Positions 8,852 through 19,165 of a stretch of DNA of 64,000 nt are shown piece after piece. Source of the stretch: CAYTPI01 sp964439625. Lineage in GTDB: Bacteria > Chloroflexota > Anaerolineae > Aggregatilineales > UBA3940. Where the stretch lies: contig CAYTPI010000003.1 in the NCBI GenBank assembly GCA_964439625.1, forward strand, positions 180,083 through 244,082, given 5' to 3'. Numbering within the stretch: position 1 is the stretch's first letter; each line of letters begins with the position of its first letter. The position numbers and the translations under genes were made by a program. Below the pieces are notes generated by a model that saw only the letters and a list, made by a program, of their open reading frames with translations, searched no databases and had not been told where the DNA came from.

Positions 8852-9775
8852 ATGCCTGATATTAGCATCATCATTGTTAGTTGGAACGTTAAAGACATGT
8901 TGCAGGACTGTCTTACCTCTCTGGTATCAGAGGAGTTGAAGATCGAGACCTTAGTCGTTGATGCCGACTCTGCCGATGGCACACCAGAGATGATACGCAG
9001 CAGGTTTCCGCAAATCACGCTGATTGAGCCAAACTTCAATACGGGGTTTAGCAAAGGCAACAACATCGGTATTGAACAAGCAAGGGGACGGTACCTCTTT
9101 ATGCTTAACCCTGATACGCGAGTCGTCGCCGGCAGTTTAAGGAAAATGTTCAATTTCATGGAAGCACACCCAGAGGTTGGGGTGTTGGGCCCGCAGCTCT
9201 TAAACCCAGACAGCAGCGTGCAATCATCGAGACGGCGTTTCCCAACGTTCTGGACGGCAATTTTTGAGAGTACATGGCTTCAGCCAGTTGCACCCAAGAA
9301 AATATTAGATCACTTCTACGTCAACGATGCAGACGATGGCGACACAATCGAAGTGGATTGGGTCGACGGTGCCGCTATGTTTGCTCGAAAGGACACGCTC
9401 GATCAAGTTGGTGGTCTCGATGAAGGCTACTTCATGTATTCGGAAGAGATGGATTGGCAGCGGCGTGTACGAGATGCTGGCTGGGAAATTGTTTACTATC
9501 CAGAGGCTCAAGTCTATCATCACCGTGGGGCCAGTAGCGACCAGGTCTCGACAAAACGGCATATTTACTTTCAGAACAGCAAGATACGTTATTTCCGAAA
9601 GCACCACGGCGACATTACGGCTGGCGTGCTCCGCATCTATCTCCTGACGAGTTATTGGTGGCAAATTGCCGTTGAAGGTTTAAAGTGGCTGATGGGTCAT
9701 AAGCGTGATTTGCGTAAACAACGTGTGAGGGCCTATCGAGAAATACTCAAGACAGGTCTGAAAGGCAGCATGTAG
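8852..9775 (+). CDS. Glycosyltransferase family 2, rhamnosyltransferase-like
   Basis: A 307-residue GT-A glycosyltransferase: DISIIIVSWNVKDML at the N-terminus, a DADSADGTPEM nucleotide loop, FSKGNNIGI, the metal site LNPDTRV, and the acceptor-side EEMDWQRRVRDAGW, all as in WcaA/RfbF-like rhamnosyl- and galactosyltransferases. The preceding AGGATTAT gives a ribosome site for this ATG. It is one base away from the downstream GT4 gene, so the pair is very likely co-translated. Sugar and linkage are not predictable; GDP-rhamnose made by the upstream genes is a reasonable donor. Confidence 0.88.
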   Translation: MPDISIIIVSWNVKDMLQDCLTSLVSEELKIETLVVDADSADGTPEMIRSRFPQITLIEPNFNTGFSKGNNIGIEQARGRYLFMLNPDTRVVAGSLRKMFNFMEAHPEVGVLGPQLLNPDSSVQSSRRRFPTFWTAIFESTWLQPVAPKKILDHFYVNDADDGDTIEVDWVDGAAMFARKDTLDQVGGLDEGYFMYSEEMDWQRRVRDAGWEIVYYPEAQVYHHRGASSDQVSTKRHIYFQNSKIRYFRKHHGDITAGVLRIYLLTSYWWQIAVEGLKWLMGHKRDLRKQRVRAYREILKTGLKGSM

Positions 9776-9776
9776 C

Positions 9777-10946
9777 ATGCGAGTGGGGATAATCACCGGA
9801 GAGTACCCCCCGATGAAAGGCGGTGTTGGCGCCTTTACGCGCGAGGTCTGCAAGGCAATGACCCAGGCCGGGCATGAGCCGCGAGTCTTTACGCGTGTAG
9901 CTGGCGACGATAAAGATACCAAGGAGGTACCCGTCACAGCAAAGGTGAAAGGCAGGTGGTCGCGAGCGGATAATCGTGCTGCCGCTGCGTGGGCTGAACA
10001 GCATCGACTTGACGCGGTCAATATTCAATTTCAAACAGCAGCATACGATCTGCGCTGGCCAATCCACATATTACCAAAAGCATTGGCAAAGCAAGTACCC
10101 TGCTTCGTCACCTTTCATGATTTGCGAGAGCCTTATTTATTCCCGAAGGCAGGCAAGCTACGTCAACACGCTGTACAAAAGCTCGCAGCCGATGCTACCG
10201 GTGTCATTGCGACAGATCGGATGGATGAAAAGACGCTGCGGGAAAGCTGGCAAATTAGGAATGTGCGCTGGATTCCGATTGGCAGCAATGTAACGACAAA
10301 CACACCACCAGGGTACAATCGTGAGCGGTGGCGCAGCCAGATGAATGTTGAACCAACCGACTTACTAATTAGTTATTTTGGTTTTCTCAACGAAAGCAAA
10401 GGTGGCGAGACGCTCATCCACGCGCTGGCTACGCTACATGAGCGCGGCATCAGCAGCAAGCTCGTTATGATCGGTGACCGTGCAGGGTCAAGTGACCCCA
10501 CAAACTACGCCTATGCTCAACAAATTGATGCACTGATTAAACACTACAAGTTACAGGACGCAGTCCACTGGTCGGGCTTTGTTGAGAACGAAGCGGTGAG
10601 CGCCTATTTTGGGGCAAGCGACATCTGCGTTTTGCCTTACCGCGACGGCGTATCACTACGTCGTGGTACGCTGATGGCGGCCCTCGCCCATGGTATGCCG
10701 ATCATTACGACGCACCCACAAATTTACGTACCAGAAATAGATGGGGCTGTACAAACCGTTTCACCAGATGCACCCCTTGAGCTTGCTCAGGCGATCATTG
10801 AGTTGTGGCAAAATTTGGCGGAACAGCAGATGCTAGGCCAACGGGCACAAAAGGCACATCGGCATTTTCGATGGGACACAATTGCGACTCACACAATCGA
10901 CTTCTTTACAGAAACTATTCAAAAGGTTCATGCAAACACTTTCTAA
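9777..10946 (+). CDS. Glycosyltransferase family 4
   Basis: A 389-residue GT-B glycosyltransferase. EYPPMKGGVGAFTREVC is the glycine-rich N-terminal loop of GT4 enzymes; the C-terminal domain has FLNESKGGETLIHAL and the donor-binding region DICVLPYRDGVSLRRGTLMAALAHG. The usual E-x7-E is altered, with RDG and RRG in the area, but the architecture is clear. Cytosolic, without membrane segments. Its end overlaps the likely start of the following membrane protein by 17 bases. Confidence 0.88.
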   Translation: MRVGIITGEYPPMKGGVGAFTREVCKAMTQAGHEPRVFTRVAGDDKDTKEVPVTAKVKGRWSRADNRAAAAWAEQHRLDAVNIQFQTAAYDLRWPIHILPKALAKQVPCFVTFHDLREPYLFPKAGKLRQHAVQKLAADATGVIATDRMDEKTLRESWQIRNVRWIPIGSNVTTNTPPGYNRERWRSQMNVEPTDLLISYFGFLNESKGGETLIHALATLHERGISSKLVMIGDRAGSSDPTNYAYAQQIDALIKHYKLQDAVHWSGFVENEAVSAYFGASDICVLPYRDGVSLRRGTLMAALAHGMPIITTHPQIYVPEIDGAVQTVSPDAPLELAQAIIELWQNLAEQQMLGQRAQKAHRHFRWDTIATHTIDFFTETIQKVHANTF

Positions 10947-13185
10947 TTGGCTGAGGCATAACGCTGGTATTTCGATTATTATGGGGCTCTTCTTTGTCGT
11001 TGCGACTACTTACAGCGTCGTGACGCCCCTATTCGAAATGTCTGATGAACTCTGGCATTATCCGATGGTCAAAACATTGGCTGACGGCAATGGGCTACCA
11101 ATACAAGATTCAGCAAACCCGGGGCCGTGGCGTCAGGAAGGCAGCCAACCGCCATTGTCTTACTATGCTGGTGCCGCCTTAACTTTTTGGATTGATACGT
11201 CAGATGTGGGCGAGGTTCTGCGCCCAAACCCGCATGTGGACAACGGGGTCATTACCCCTGACGGTAACACCAACTTAATTGTTCATAATTATGCCCGTGA
11301 AGCTGAATGGCCTTGGCGGGGTACGGTTCTGGCTGTGCATGTTGTTCGGCTCATGTCGGTCGTTATGAGTACGACAGCATTGTATGTCACCTATTTAATA
11401 GGGCGCGAGGTCTTTCCATCAAAGCAATGGCTGGCGCTGGCGGGGGCTGCTGCAGTTGGCTTTACCCCAATGTTTGCCTTCATCAGTGGTGCTGTTAACA
11501 ACGACAACTTAGCAGTACTGCTCTCTGCACTTGGCCTTTACATGATGCTGCGGATTATTCAGGCAGCAAATTCTGAGCATGACACACTGCGGTTAGCGAT
11601 TATCCTTGGTCTTATTCTCGGTCTCAGTGCGTTAACCAAGGCCAGCATTCTCGGTCAGTTTGGCCTCGCAGGCCTGACCATAGCCTATGTCGCATTCAAA
11701 AAGCAGCGCTGGCAGACGTTCTTTGTGGAAGGGCCAATTATTGTCGCCGTGGCAATTGCAATCAGCGGTTGGTGGTATTGGCGGAATTATCGCTTATATG
11801 GTGACCCGTTCGGCCTCAATGTTTTTATCGAAATCCTAGGTCAAAGAGCTCGACCAGCTACTTATGCACAATTATGGACAGAGCGCTTCGGCTTTATGCA
11901 GAGTTACTGGGGGTTGTTTGGCGGCGTCAATGTGCCAATGGATAACTGGATTTACGCCACATTGAATACGCTGTTTGTTGGCAGTGCAGTAGGTGTGGTT
12001 GTGTACCTGTTGAAGAAGTTTATGGCAGACAAGACAATCGAAGGCTGGGCCCCTGCCCTCCTCTCGCTATTATGGATTGCTGGCGTAATTGTACCGCTGG
12101 CATCGTACTGGGCACGGGTTACATGGTCATCCCAAGGACGCTTGGTATTCAGTGCTATCATGTCGATCAATTTATGGTTTATTGCCGGTTTAAGTGCCTG
12201 GTTACCAGACCGAATCGGGCGTTGGGTTGCTATGGGGGTCGTTTCATTCATGGCGATCATCACTGCGATTGCGCCATTCGTATATATTCAACCAAGCTAT
12301 GCACTGCCAACAAACAGCGTAGTGGAAAGCAGTATGGATGGAATCCTGTTCACGCCACCGGGCGCTGAAGCAGCAACGATGATGTTGGCTGATTACCAGA
12401 TTACGACGACAGAGGCCCAGCCGGGAGACACCGTTACGATTCGCTTGGAATGGGTGAGCACCTCCGCAATGCAGCGCAACTGGAGCACATTCGTTCATTT
12501 GCAAGATAGTTTTGGGTTCCGGGTCGGTCAGCGTGACACATACCCTGGCCTAGGTTTGATCGCAACGAGTGAGCTTCCTCCCGGTACGCAGTGGGTCGAT
12601 GAGTATGTCGTTCCGATTAGTGCTTCGGCAATTACGCCAGAAGAACTCGAAATCCGTGTTGGATTATGGGATTTCAACACAGGCGAGCGTATGACGGTCG
12701 ACGCGCAAGATAACAGTTTACCAATCGGTACCGTCTTACTTGAGCCAAGGCCTTCTATTAATGACGTACCGAATCCTATTCGCTTCAACTTCGGGGAACA
12801 AATTCAACTGTCGGGGTATGATGTGCCCGAACGAAGCATCGCGCCCGGCGAGACTCTGACAGTCGATTTGTATCTTGAAGCTATCGAAAAAATGAATACG
12901 GATTATACAGTATCGCTTCAGATACTAGGTCCGGATAACCAACGGTTCGGGGCTCTCGACCGCCAACTTGCCCCAGCATCATCGGCTTGGCGCGTTGACA
13001 TCCTAGTCAAAGACAGCTTTAGCATCTCCCTTAACGCCGACACGCCAGTAGGTGAATACCCACTACAAGTTGTGTTCTACGAATTTACAGATGATGGTGG
13101 CTTTGAGCGTTTACAGATGGTCAACGAAGAAGGTCGTTTAACTGACGATTTCCTAATTCTGACACAGATCAGAGTAACGCCATGA
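10930..13185 (+). CDS. GT-C-like polytopic membrane protein with C-terminal beta domain (copy 1)
   Basis: About 751 residues from the ATG at 10930. An upstream in-frame ATG at 10882 lies inside the GT4 gene, whereas AAAAGG directly precedes 10930. The N-terminal two-thirds has some ten hydrophobic helices; the last third is hydrophilic and beta-rich. Just after the first helix is EMSDELWHYP, an acidic pair in the first external loop like that of lipid-carrier-dependent GT-C enzymes. The next gene is a clear paralogue sharing QEGSQPPL, LTFWIDTSD, GTVLAVHV and NNDN. Likely role: transfer of a sugar from a polyprenyl phosphate at the outer membrane face, inferred from fold and neighbours. The product is not one I can name. 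Confidence 0.72.
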   Translation: MQTLSNWLRHNAGISIIMGLFFVVATTYSVVTPLFEMSDELWHYPMVKTLADGNGLPIQDSANPGPWRQEGSQPPLSYYAGAALTFWIDTSDVGEVLRPNPHVDNGVITPDGNTNLIVHNYAREAEWPWRGTVLAVHVVRLMSVVMSTTALYVTYLIGREVFPSKQWLALAGAAAVGFTPMFAFISGAVNNDNLAVLLSALGLYMMLRIIQAANSEHDTLRLAIILGLILGLSALTKASILGQFGLAGLTIAYVAFKKQRWQTFFVEGPIIVAVAIAISGWWYWRNYRLYGDPFGLNVFIEILGQRARPATYAQLWTERFGFMQSYWGLFGGVNVPMDNWIYATLNTLFVGSAVGVVVYLLKKFMADKTIEGWAPALLSLLWIAGVIVPLASYWARVTWSSQGRLVFSAIMSINLWFIAGLSAWLPDRIGRWVAMGVVSFMAIITAIAPFVYIQPSYALPTNSVVESSMDGILFTPPGAEAATMMLADYQITTTEAQPGDTVTIRLEWVSTSAMQRNWSTFVHLQDSFGFRVGQRDTYPGLGLIATSELPPGTQWVDEYVVPISASAITPEELEIRVGLWDFNTGERMTVDAQDNSLPIGTVLLEPRPSINDVPNPIRFNFGEQIQLSGYDVPERSIAPGETLTVDLYLEAIEKMNTDYTVSLQILGPDNQRFGALDRQLAPASSAWRVDILVKDSFSISLNADTPVGEYPLQVVFYEFTDDGGFERLQMVNEEGRLTDDFLILTQIRVTP

Positions 13186-15437
13186 CACCAGAGATAATCA
13201 AACAGCGGCCCGAACTGGGGGCAGTCGTCGCGCTGTTTGCCATCATCGCAACGGTCTTCAGCGTTACGACGCCTATTTTCGAAGCATCAGACGAAATTTC
13301 TCATTATCCGGTTGTAGAACACATTGCGACAACGGGTCAGCTTCCGGTGCAAGAGCCAGGCGTCGAAACACTGTGGGAGCAAGAAGGCAGCCAACCACCG
13401 CTCTATTATATGCTCGCAGCCGGTCTGACGTTTTGGATCGACACGAGTGACTTGGAAGTAATCCGTTGGCGTAATCCACATGCAAAAATCGGGGTGCCAC
13501 TTGACCCAGACAACACGAACATGGTGATTCATACTGAAGCTGAACCCTTTCCATGGAAAGGTACCGTGCTCGCTGTGCACGTTTCGCGTCTCTTCAGTGT
13601 TCTGTTAGGCTGTATAACAGTTGTCATTTCGTACCTGCTAGCACGCGAAGTATGGCCTGATGAGCGTTGGGTTCACTTACTGACCATTGGCTTGGTTGCC
13701 TTCAACCCCATGCTGCTTTTTATTACTGGGTCGGTCAATAATGACAACTTAATGATTCTATTTGGTAGCTGGCTGCTGCTACTATGCGCACGTATCGTAA
13801 GGGAGGGGATTACACATCAGCGAGCTAGCACCCTAGCAACCGTTGGCGCCTTGGCAACGCTTACAAAAATCAGCGGGTGGACATTTATGCCGCTGATTGG
13901 ACTGACATTATTGATGCATGTTTGGCAGTCTAACTGGCGTACTGCAGCTTGGAAACGAGCGATATTTACTGGCCTCAGGTTAGTTGGGGCATGGATAGTC
14001 ATGTCGGGTTGGTGGTATCTACGAAACTGGCAGCTCTACAATGAGTTTTTCGGCACGAACACTCACGTGGCAATCGTTGGTGGGCGTTCAATTGGACTGT
14101 GGGAAGCAATTAGCTCTGAGTGGTACAGCTTTTGGGTCGCTTATTGGGGCTGGTTTGGGGCTGTTAATATTCTATATCCACAGTGGGTCTATTTCTTCTT
14201 CGCAGCTATTCAAATAGTTGCTACCATCGGCCTGATAACGTTACTTGTCAAGTCATTCGATAAAAGCCTGCTGGTGACGAAGTGGCTTATTCCGAGCTTG
14301 ATGTTTATTCAAATAATTGTTGTGATCGGCGGAATTATTCGCTGGACGATGACAACGATGGGTAGTCAGGGGCGTTTACTATTTCCAGTCATTGGTGGGG
14401 TCAGTGTATTAACAGCGATAGGCTTGCTCGGATTCCTGTCCGAGGAAGCCAAGAAATGGAGCGCGGTAGCCCTCAGTACTGCTCTCTGTGTGCTATCAGT
14501 TGCAACCCCCTTCTGGGTGATCGGCCCGAAATACACACTCCCTGATACAGTGCAGGAACTCCCCGACTCAGCAACAGTACTTGAAGCGAACTATGGTCCT
14601 TTAGAATTAGTAGGTGTTGAGACCCCGCTTGATGCTATTAACCAGGAAGGATGGGTTAGACTGACGACATATTGGCGGCTTAATGAAAGAACTGACGTTG
14701 ATTATAGTACTTTCTACAGCATCGTTGGACGTGACCTCACTGAAATTGGCAAATTAGACACGTATCCCGGCGCAGGGTTATTACCGACATCTCGTATGGA
14801 ACCCGGAGTGATGTACCGTGATGACTACACGATACAAGTGTCGTCGTCTTTTGAGGTACCAACCGCAATTCGAGCAGTCATTGGCGTTGGGCGCTTTGAG
14901 GGAGTAGACGCTGGTTACACAGAAATCCTCGCGCCCACAACATCGAGCGGAACAGATATCGGCAGTGTTATCACCACAGTGGCAGTAGGCCACGAGGCGG
15001 AAGCTTGCCAACGCGTAGAGGCGAGCTTTGCCAGCACAAGCAGCCAGTTTACCGATCTAGCAATTATAAATGCTAGTGTGGACGGGCCGTTGTCATATAC
15101 AGCCAAGGAACAGGTTGATGTGGCGCTGGTATGGGAGATCATTGGAACTACCCCTGACGACTGGACTGCATTTGTGCACCTAGTGGACGGCGAAGGTCAA
15201 TTAGTTGCACAAGCAGATGGACAGCCGCTCAATGGCGATTATCCAACATCGCTCTGGGTAGCACCGTGTACCTTCACAGAGCGACGCACCCTAACCCTTC
15301 CAGATGAGACACCCGCTGGCGAGTATCATATTCTGATTGGGCTATACAACGCGAACGACCCATCCTTACCACGAATGCCAGCGACGGACGGCGGAGATAG
15401 TTTTGTTGCGGGGACGATTGAGGTCGCCAATCAATGA
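13182..15437 (+). CDS. GT-C-like polytopic membrane protein with C-terminal beta domain (copy 2)
   Basis: A 751-residue paralogue of the preceding gene, overlapping it by the four bases ATGA. It has the same layout: first helix, then EASDEISHYP, QEGSQPPL, LTFWIDTSD, GTVLAVHVSRL, NNDN, a block of helices to about residue 450, and an external C-terminal part of about 300 residues containing two beta-sandwich-like stretches (around PLELVGVETPLD and WTAFVHLVDGEGQLV). The acidic pair in the first loop is retained, so both copies may be active. Tandem duplication with divergence is the simplest origin. Substrate unknown. Confidence 0.72.
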   Translation: MTPEIIKQRPELGAVVALFAIIATVFSVTTPIFEASDEISHYPVVEHIATTGQLPVQEPGVETLWEQEGSQPPLYYMLAAGLTFWIDTSDLEVIRWRNPHAKIGVPLDPDNTNMVIHTEAEPFPWKGTVLAVHVSRLFSVLLGCITVVISYLLAREVWPDERWVHLLTIGLVAFNPMLLFITGSVNNDNLMILFGSWLLLLCARIVREGITHQRASTLATVGALATLTKISGWTFMPLIGLTLLMHVWQSNWRTAAWKRAIFTGLRLVGAWIVMSGWWYLRNWQLYNEFFGTNTHVAIVGGRSIGLWEAISSEWYSFWVAYWGWFGAVNILYPQWVYFFFAAIQIVATIGLITLLVKSFDKSLLVTKWLIPSLMFIQIIVVIGGIIRWTMTTMGSQGRLLFPVIGGVSVLTAIGLLGFLSEEAKKWSAVALSTALCVLSVATPFWVIGPKYTLPDTVQELPDSATVLEANYGPLELVGVETPLDAINQEGWVRLTTYWRLNERTDVDYSTFYSIVGRDLTEIGKLDTYPGAGLLPTSRMEPGVMYRDDYTIQVSSSFEVPTAIRAVIGVGRFEGVDAGYTEILAPTTSSGTDIGSVITTVAVGHEAEACQRVEASFASTSSQFTDLAIINASVDGPLSYTAKEQVDVALVWEIIGTTPDDWTAFVHLVDGEGQLVAQADGQPLNGDYPTSLWVAPCTFTERRTLTLPDETPAGEYHILIGLYNANDPSLPRMPATDGGDSFVAGTIEVANQ

Positions 15438-17692
15438 CGCAGCTTAGAAAGCTCATTAGCTGGGTCGGGCAAAAACCAAAGCGCAAAGATGCCGTTATGC
15501 TTGCTGTCTTGTTTGCCTTATGGGCCTTTTATTTTTGGCGGCTGTGGACACCTGATCTGGCAGACAGAGTATCATACCCTGAGGGAGATTATTCTGGGCA
15601 GTTTCTCGCCTTTGGTGCGTATCAGGCAGAACGTCTTCTCAGCGGCGAAATCCCTTTATGGAACCCATATAATTATGGGGGACATCCGTTTCTGGCAGAT
15701 ACACAAGCCGCCGTGTTCTACCCGCCCCGTTTACTGACGATAGTGATCAGTGATTGGTTGTTTGACGGATGGAACTACGTCGCTCTGCAAACTGAAACAA
15801 TCCTGCATTATTTGTTGGCATCTATTCTAATGTACTGGTTTGCTCGCTCTATCACAGAGTCGGCAGCGGGCGGGTTGACCGGCTCTGTTGTATTTAGTTA
15901 CGGCGGTTTTCTGACAGGATACCCTCCGCTCCAATTGGCAATCCTAGAGGCTGCAGCGTGGACTCCATTGATCCTGTTGGGGGTTCACCGTGCGGCGGAG
16001 CGGGGTCACTGGCGGTTTCGTTGGCTGAGCATCTCTGGTGTCGCATTGGGGATTAGCTTGCTGGCTGGGCACCCACAAACGAGCTTATTCACCAGTTATT
16101 TGTTGGTGGCGTACATCGTTCATCAAAGCATTAAAAAAGATATTAAGTTGCAGGCCACATTATTGGCATTGGTAGCTGTCGTCGGAGTTGGGTATGGACT
16201 GGCCCTTGTTCAGCTAATACCAGGATTCGAGTACACTCAGCTTACAACACGCGCTGCGTTCGGTTTTGATCAGTTAGCGGGTGGCTTTCCATATTCCGAT
16301 CTACTGACGATTATTTATCCAGAGTCATTGACAGTCTGGTCACCGCTGTATCAAGGTGTATTACCCTTAGTGCTCGCTTTTTTTGCAATATGGCATGGTT
16401 ACGATTCAGCTAGATTTTGGGGAATTGTCGCTCTCATTGCCTTGACGTTCGCGTTTGGTGGCGCAGCAATCACTTATCAATTAGCCTACAATGCACTGCC
16501 TGGCTTTAGTCTATTTCGAGGACAAGAGCGGGCGGCCTTCGTGATCGCATTTGCTGTCGCTACCATGAGCGCGTACGGCATCAGTAACCTAAGTGAAAGC
16601 ATCCAAAAGGAGACGACTAAGCGTGTATTATGGATTGTAGCGGGCAGTGCCTGGTTGCTAGCGCTACAGGTCTTTATCCTGAGTAATGTTATTCCTGCGC
16701 TTAATCTATTTACTCTGCTCAAAGCGGCTTTCCTATTTGCGCTGTTAGCAACGTTCGCAGCTGCTTGGTTGATGACGTTGCCAAGTCAACAAAATGGCAC
16801 CTGGCTAGCATTGGGTTGCAGCATTATCATCTTCGACCTATTCAGCGTGACAAGCAACACAAATTTTGAAGCGATTGCTGCACGCGAACGCATGCTAATC
16901 ACTGAAGCTGTAGATGAAATTACTGCTGATGACAACCCATTTCGGGTTGATGGACGTGTCGGACTTGGCGAAAACTATGGTACGCTCACTAATATTCAGG
17001 ATATTCGCGGCACCAGTCCACTTCAGTTAGCAGCGGTTGACACGTATTTGACGGCCCTATCCCAGGAGCGTCGCTATCAATTACTGAATGTCCGCTACAG
17101 CTTCACCGATGCGGAAGAATTAGAACTTCCCAGTGAAATTATCTTTGAGAACAGCAGCACAACACCACCAACACGGGTGCATCAGTTAGAAAGACCTCAG
17201 ACAAGAGCCTGGTTAGCAACAAATATTTTTGATGTCAGTGATGATGCACAAGCAATTGGTTTGATCAGTGACCCGGCCTTCAACCCGGTAACAGATGTCA
17301 CTCTGGAAGAACGACCGGCTTCATTTGCCATGCCCGATAAACCAGTCAATGCGCGTGTGACACTGGAGGGTTATCAACCAGAGCGCATTACATTGCGCGT
17401 CACAAGTGAGGATAATGGCATCCTTGTTCTGAGTGAATGGTATTATCCCGGATGGCGAGCCACCATCGACGGTCAACCAACTGAGATACTGCGCGCAAAT
17501 GCAGGTCAGCGCGCAGTTATAGTTGAGAGTGGTGTACACTTTGTTGAATTTACCTATCAACCAGCATCATTTAGAGTGGGCTTAGTAGGCAGTGTAGCTG
17601 CTATGGTTACGGCGCTGATATTGACTGTTGGAGGATTTACAGTCGGAGAGGAAAACGAAGATGGGTCAATCAATTCGGAATGGGCTATCTAG
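15434..17692 (+). CDS. YfhO family membrane protein
   Basis: A 752-residue protein with about eleven or twelve helices and a C-terminal extracytoplasmic domain ending in a final helix. The first external loop reads PEGDYSGQFLAFGAY then IPLWNPYNYGGHPFLAD, the hallmark of the YfhO family (GT-C-like proteins implicated in glycosylating lipoteichoic acid or related polymers in Bacillus and Listeria). The C-terminal domain includes LSEWYYPGWRATIDGQP, also typical. It overlaps its upstream neighbour by ATGA and its downstream neighbour by 32 bases. Confidence 0.85.
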   Translation: MTQLRKLISWVGQKPKRKDAVMLAVLFALWAFYFWRLWTPDLADRVSYPEGDYSGQFLAFGAYQAERLLSGEIPLWNPYNYGGHPFLADTQAAVFYPPRLLTIVISDWLFDGWNYVALQTETILHYLLASILMYWFARSITESAAGGLTGSVVFSYGGFLTGYPPLQLAILEAAAWTPLILLGVHRAAERGHWRFRWLSISGVALGISLLAGHPQTSLFTSYLLVAYIVHQSIKKDIKLQATLLALVAVVGVGYGLALVQLIPGFEYTQLTTRAAFGFDQLAGGFPYSDLLTIIYPESLTVWSPLYQGVLPLVLAFFAIWHGYDSARFWGIVALIALTFAFGGAAITYQLAYNALPGFSLFRGQERAAFVIAFAVATMSAYGISNLSESIQKETTKRVLWIVAGSAWLLALQVFILSNVIPALNLFTLLKAAFLFALLATFAAAWLMTLPSQQNGTWLALGCSIIIFDLFSVTSNTNFEAIAARERMLITEAVDEITADDNPFRVDGRVGLGENYGTLTNIQDIRGTSPLQLAAVDTYLTALSQERRYQLLNVRYSFTDAEELELPSEIIFENSSTTPPTRVHQLERPQTRAWLATNIFDVSDDAQAIGLISDPAFNPVTDVTLEERPASFAMPDKPVNARVTLEGYQPERITLRVTSEDNGILVLSEWYYPGWRATIDGQPTEILRANAGQRAVIVESGVHFVEFTYQPASFRVGLVGSVAAMVTALILTVGGFTVGEENEDGSINSEWAI

Positions 17693-19151
17693 CACGAATT
17701 CAAAACTATTTGTAGCAGCAGTGGGCGTAACCATCGCAACGGCTGCGCTCGTTCTTGGTGGCCTGCTCGCCGTGCTGGGGCCATTGTATACCGTGGCACT
17801 CTTCGTAGTTGTTGCTGCCGGTTTATGGGTCATCACAGATATTGAACACGCATTATATAGTGTGATTGCCGTAATAACGCTTTTACCGTTCAGTACGTTG
17901 CCAGTGAAGATTGTGCTCACACCAACATTTCTTGATATCGCCATGGTGATTGTCATCGCCTTATACCTCTTCGAATGGATGACAGGGGAACGACGACGGG
18001 TACACGTTACGTCCGTCCACGCATTTATCATCCTTTTTGCGATATTGGCGGTATTTAGCTTTGTAGCCGGCTTACGATATGCGGGTCCAACATCCACGGT
18101 AATGCGACGGTTTGCGGAGTTAATCCTCAGTATAGGCTTTGCCCTAATCTTGGTGGATATTCTGAACACTAACGAGCGGATCAGGCGGTTTGTAACTGTC
18201 ATCCTGCTGTCTGGAGGGCTAGCTGCGTTCATCGGTGTGGTCTTGTGGCTCATGCCAGATGGGCTGGCAGGCAGTTTGTTAGGACAGCTGGCTGTTGTGG
18301 GCTACCCCAACGCGAACATTATTCGATATGTTGAGCAGAATCCAGAGCTTTTGGAACGCGCCATCAGTACATCTGTGAACCCAAATGCCCTGGGCGGGCT
18401 ATTGGTGATGGTTACCGCGCTTGCTGTGCCTCAGTTCGTCAGTGAGCGGCCCATTCTAGAGCGCAGGTGGCTAGTGGTCGTCGTCACAGCGGCGTTGTTA
18501 GCCTGTCTTATTTTGACGCTGTCTCGCGGTTCCATTCTCGCATTCACAGTTAGCGTCGGCTTCTTAATCATCACGCGATACCCACGCTTACTATGGGTGC
18601 CATTTGTCGTACTGGCTGTTGTCCTACTGCTGCCATTTGGTCAGGATATTATTCAGCGGTTTATAGAAGGTTTTCAAGGCGCAGACCTTGCAACTCAGAT
18701 GCGCTTTGGTGAATATAAAGATGCTTTGATCTTGATTAATCGTTATCCGCTTCTTGGGGTCGGGTTTACGGGCACGCCCGATATTGACATTTACCTCGGG
18801 GTCGCGAGCGTCTATTTGACGTTAGTAGGCAACATGGGCCTGCTAGGTTTAGCTGCATTTTTTGTGCTCGTTGGAGCAGTGTTTGCCTACGCATGGAGCG
18901 CCCGCCGTAGTATAGCTAAAATTACTGGTCTTGAAGCCATTTGGCTAGGGAGCATCACGGGGCTCATTGGCGCTTTGTTTAACGGCATCTTTGATCATTA
19001 TTTTTTTAACCTTGACTTCCACCCAGCGGTTGCCATCTTTTGGATATATATCGGCTTACTGGTGGCCGTCACTCGGGTGGCTCGTACCAGTGCCGATACG
19101 GAGACAGCTACAAGCGATGATATTGCAGTCACTGAAGCGCCTGTGGTATAA
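17661..19151 (+). CDS. O-antigen ligase/polymerase family membrane protein
   Basis: A hydrophobic protein of about 496 residues with around twelve helices, like Wzy/WaaL/RfaL proteins. The large external loop holds NPNALGGLLVM and, after a helix, LTLSRGSILAF, a motif common in the O-antigen ligase family; RYPLLGVGFTG follows in the C-terminal part. A TTG start at 17628 is possible, but the ATG at 17661 is preceded by GGAGAGG at a good distance and is preferred. It would polymerise the glycan or ligate it to its anchor. Its last codons carry the promoter of the following tRNA-Pro. Confidence 0.82.
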   Translation: MGQSIRNGLSSTNSKLFVAAVGVTIATAALVLGGLLAVLGPLYTVALFVVVAAGLWVITDIEHALYSVIAVITLLPFSTLPVKIVLTPTFLDIAMVIVIALYLFEWMTGERRRVHVTSVHAFIILFAILAVFSFVAGLRYAGPTSTVMRRFAELILSIGFALILVDILNTNERIRRFVTVILLSGGLAAFIGVVLWLMPDGLAGSLLGQLAVVGYPNANIIRYVEQNPELLERAISTSVNPNALGGLLVMVTALAVPQFVSERPILERRWLVVVVTAALLACLILTLSRGSILAFTVSVGFLIITRYPRLLWVPFVVLAVVLLLPFGQDIIQRFIEGFQGADLATQMRFGEYKDALILINRYPLLGVGFTGTPDIDIYLGVASVYLTLVGNMGLLGLAAFFVLVGAVFAYAWSARRSIAKITGLEAIWLGSITGLIGALFNGIFDHYFFNLDFHPAVAIFWIYIGLLVAVTRVARTSADTETATSDDIAVTEAPVV

Positions 19152-19152
19152 T
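19123..19152 (+). promoter_or_regulatory. Sigma-70-type promoter of tRNA-Pro
   Basis: TTGCAG at 19123-19128 and TATAAT at 19147-19152 are separated by 18 bases. They overlap the end of the O-antigen-ligase-like gene, and the -10 box spans its TAA. The expected start point lies about seven bases before the tRNA. Confidence 0.7.
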
Positions 19153-19165
19153 ACCATAATGAAAT

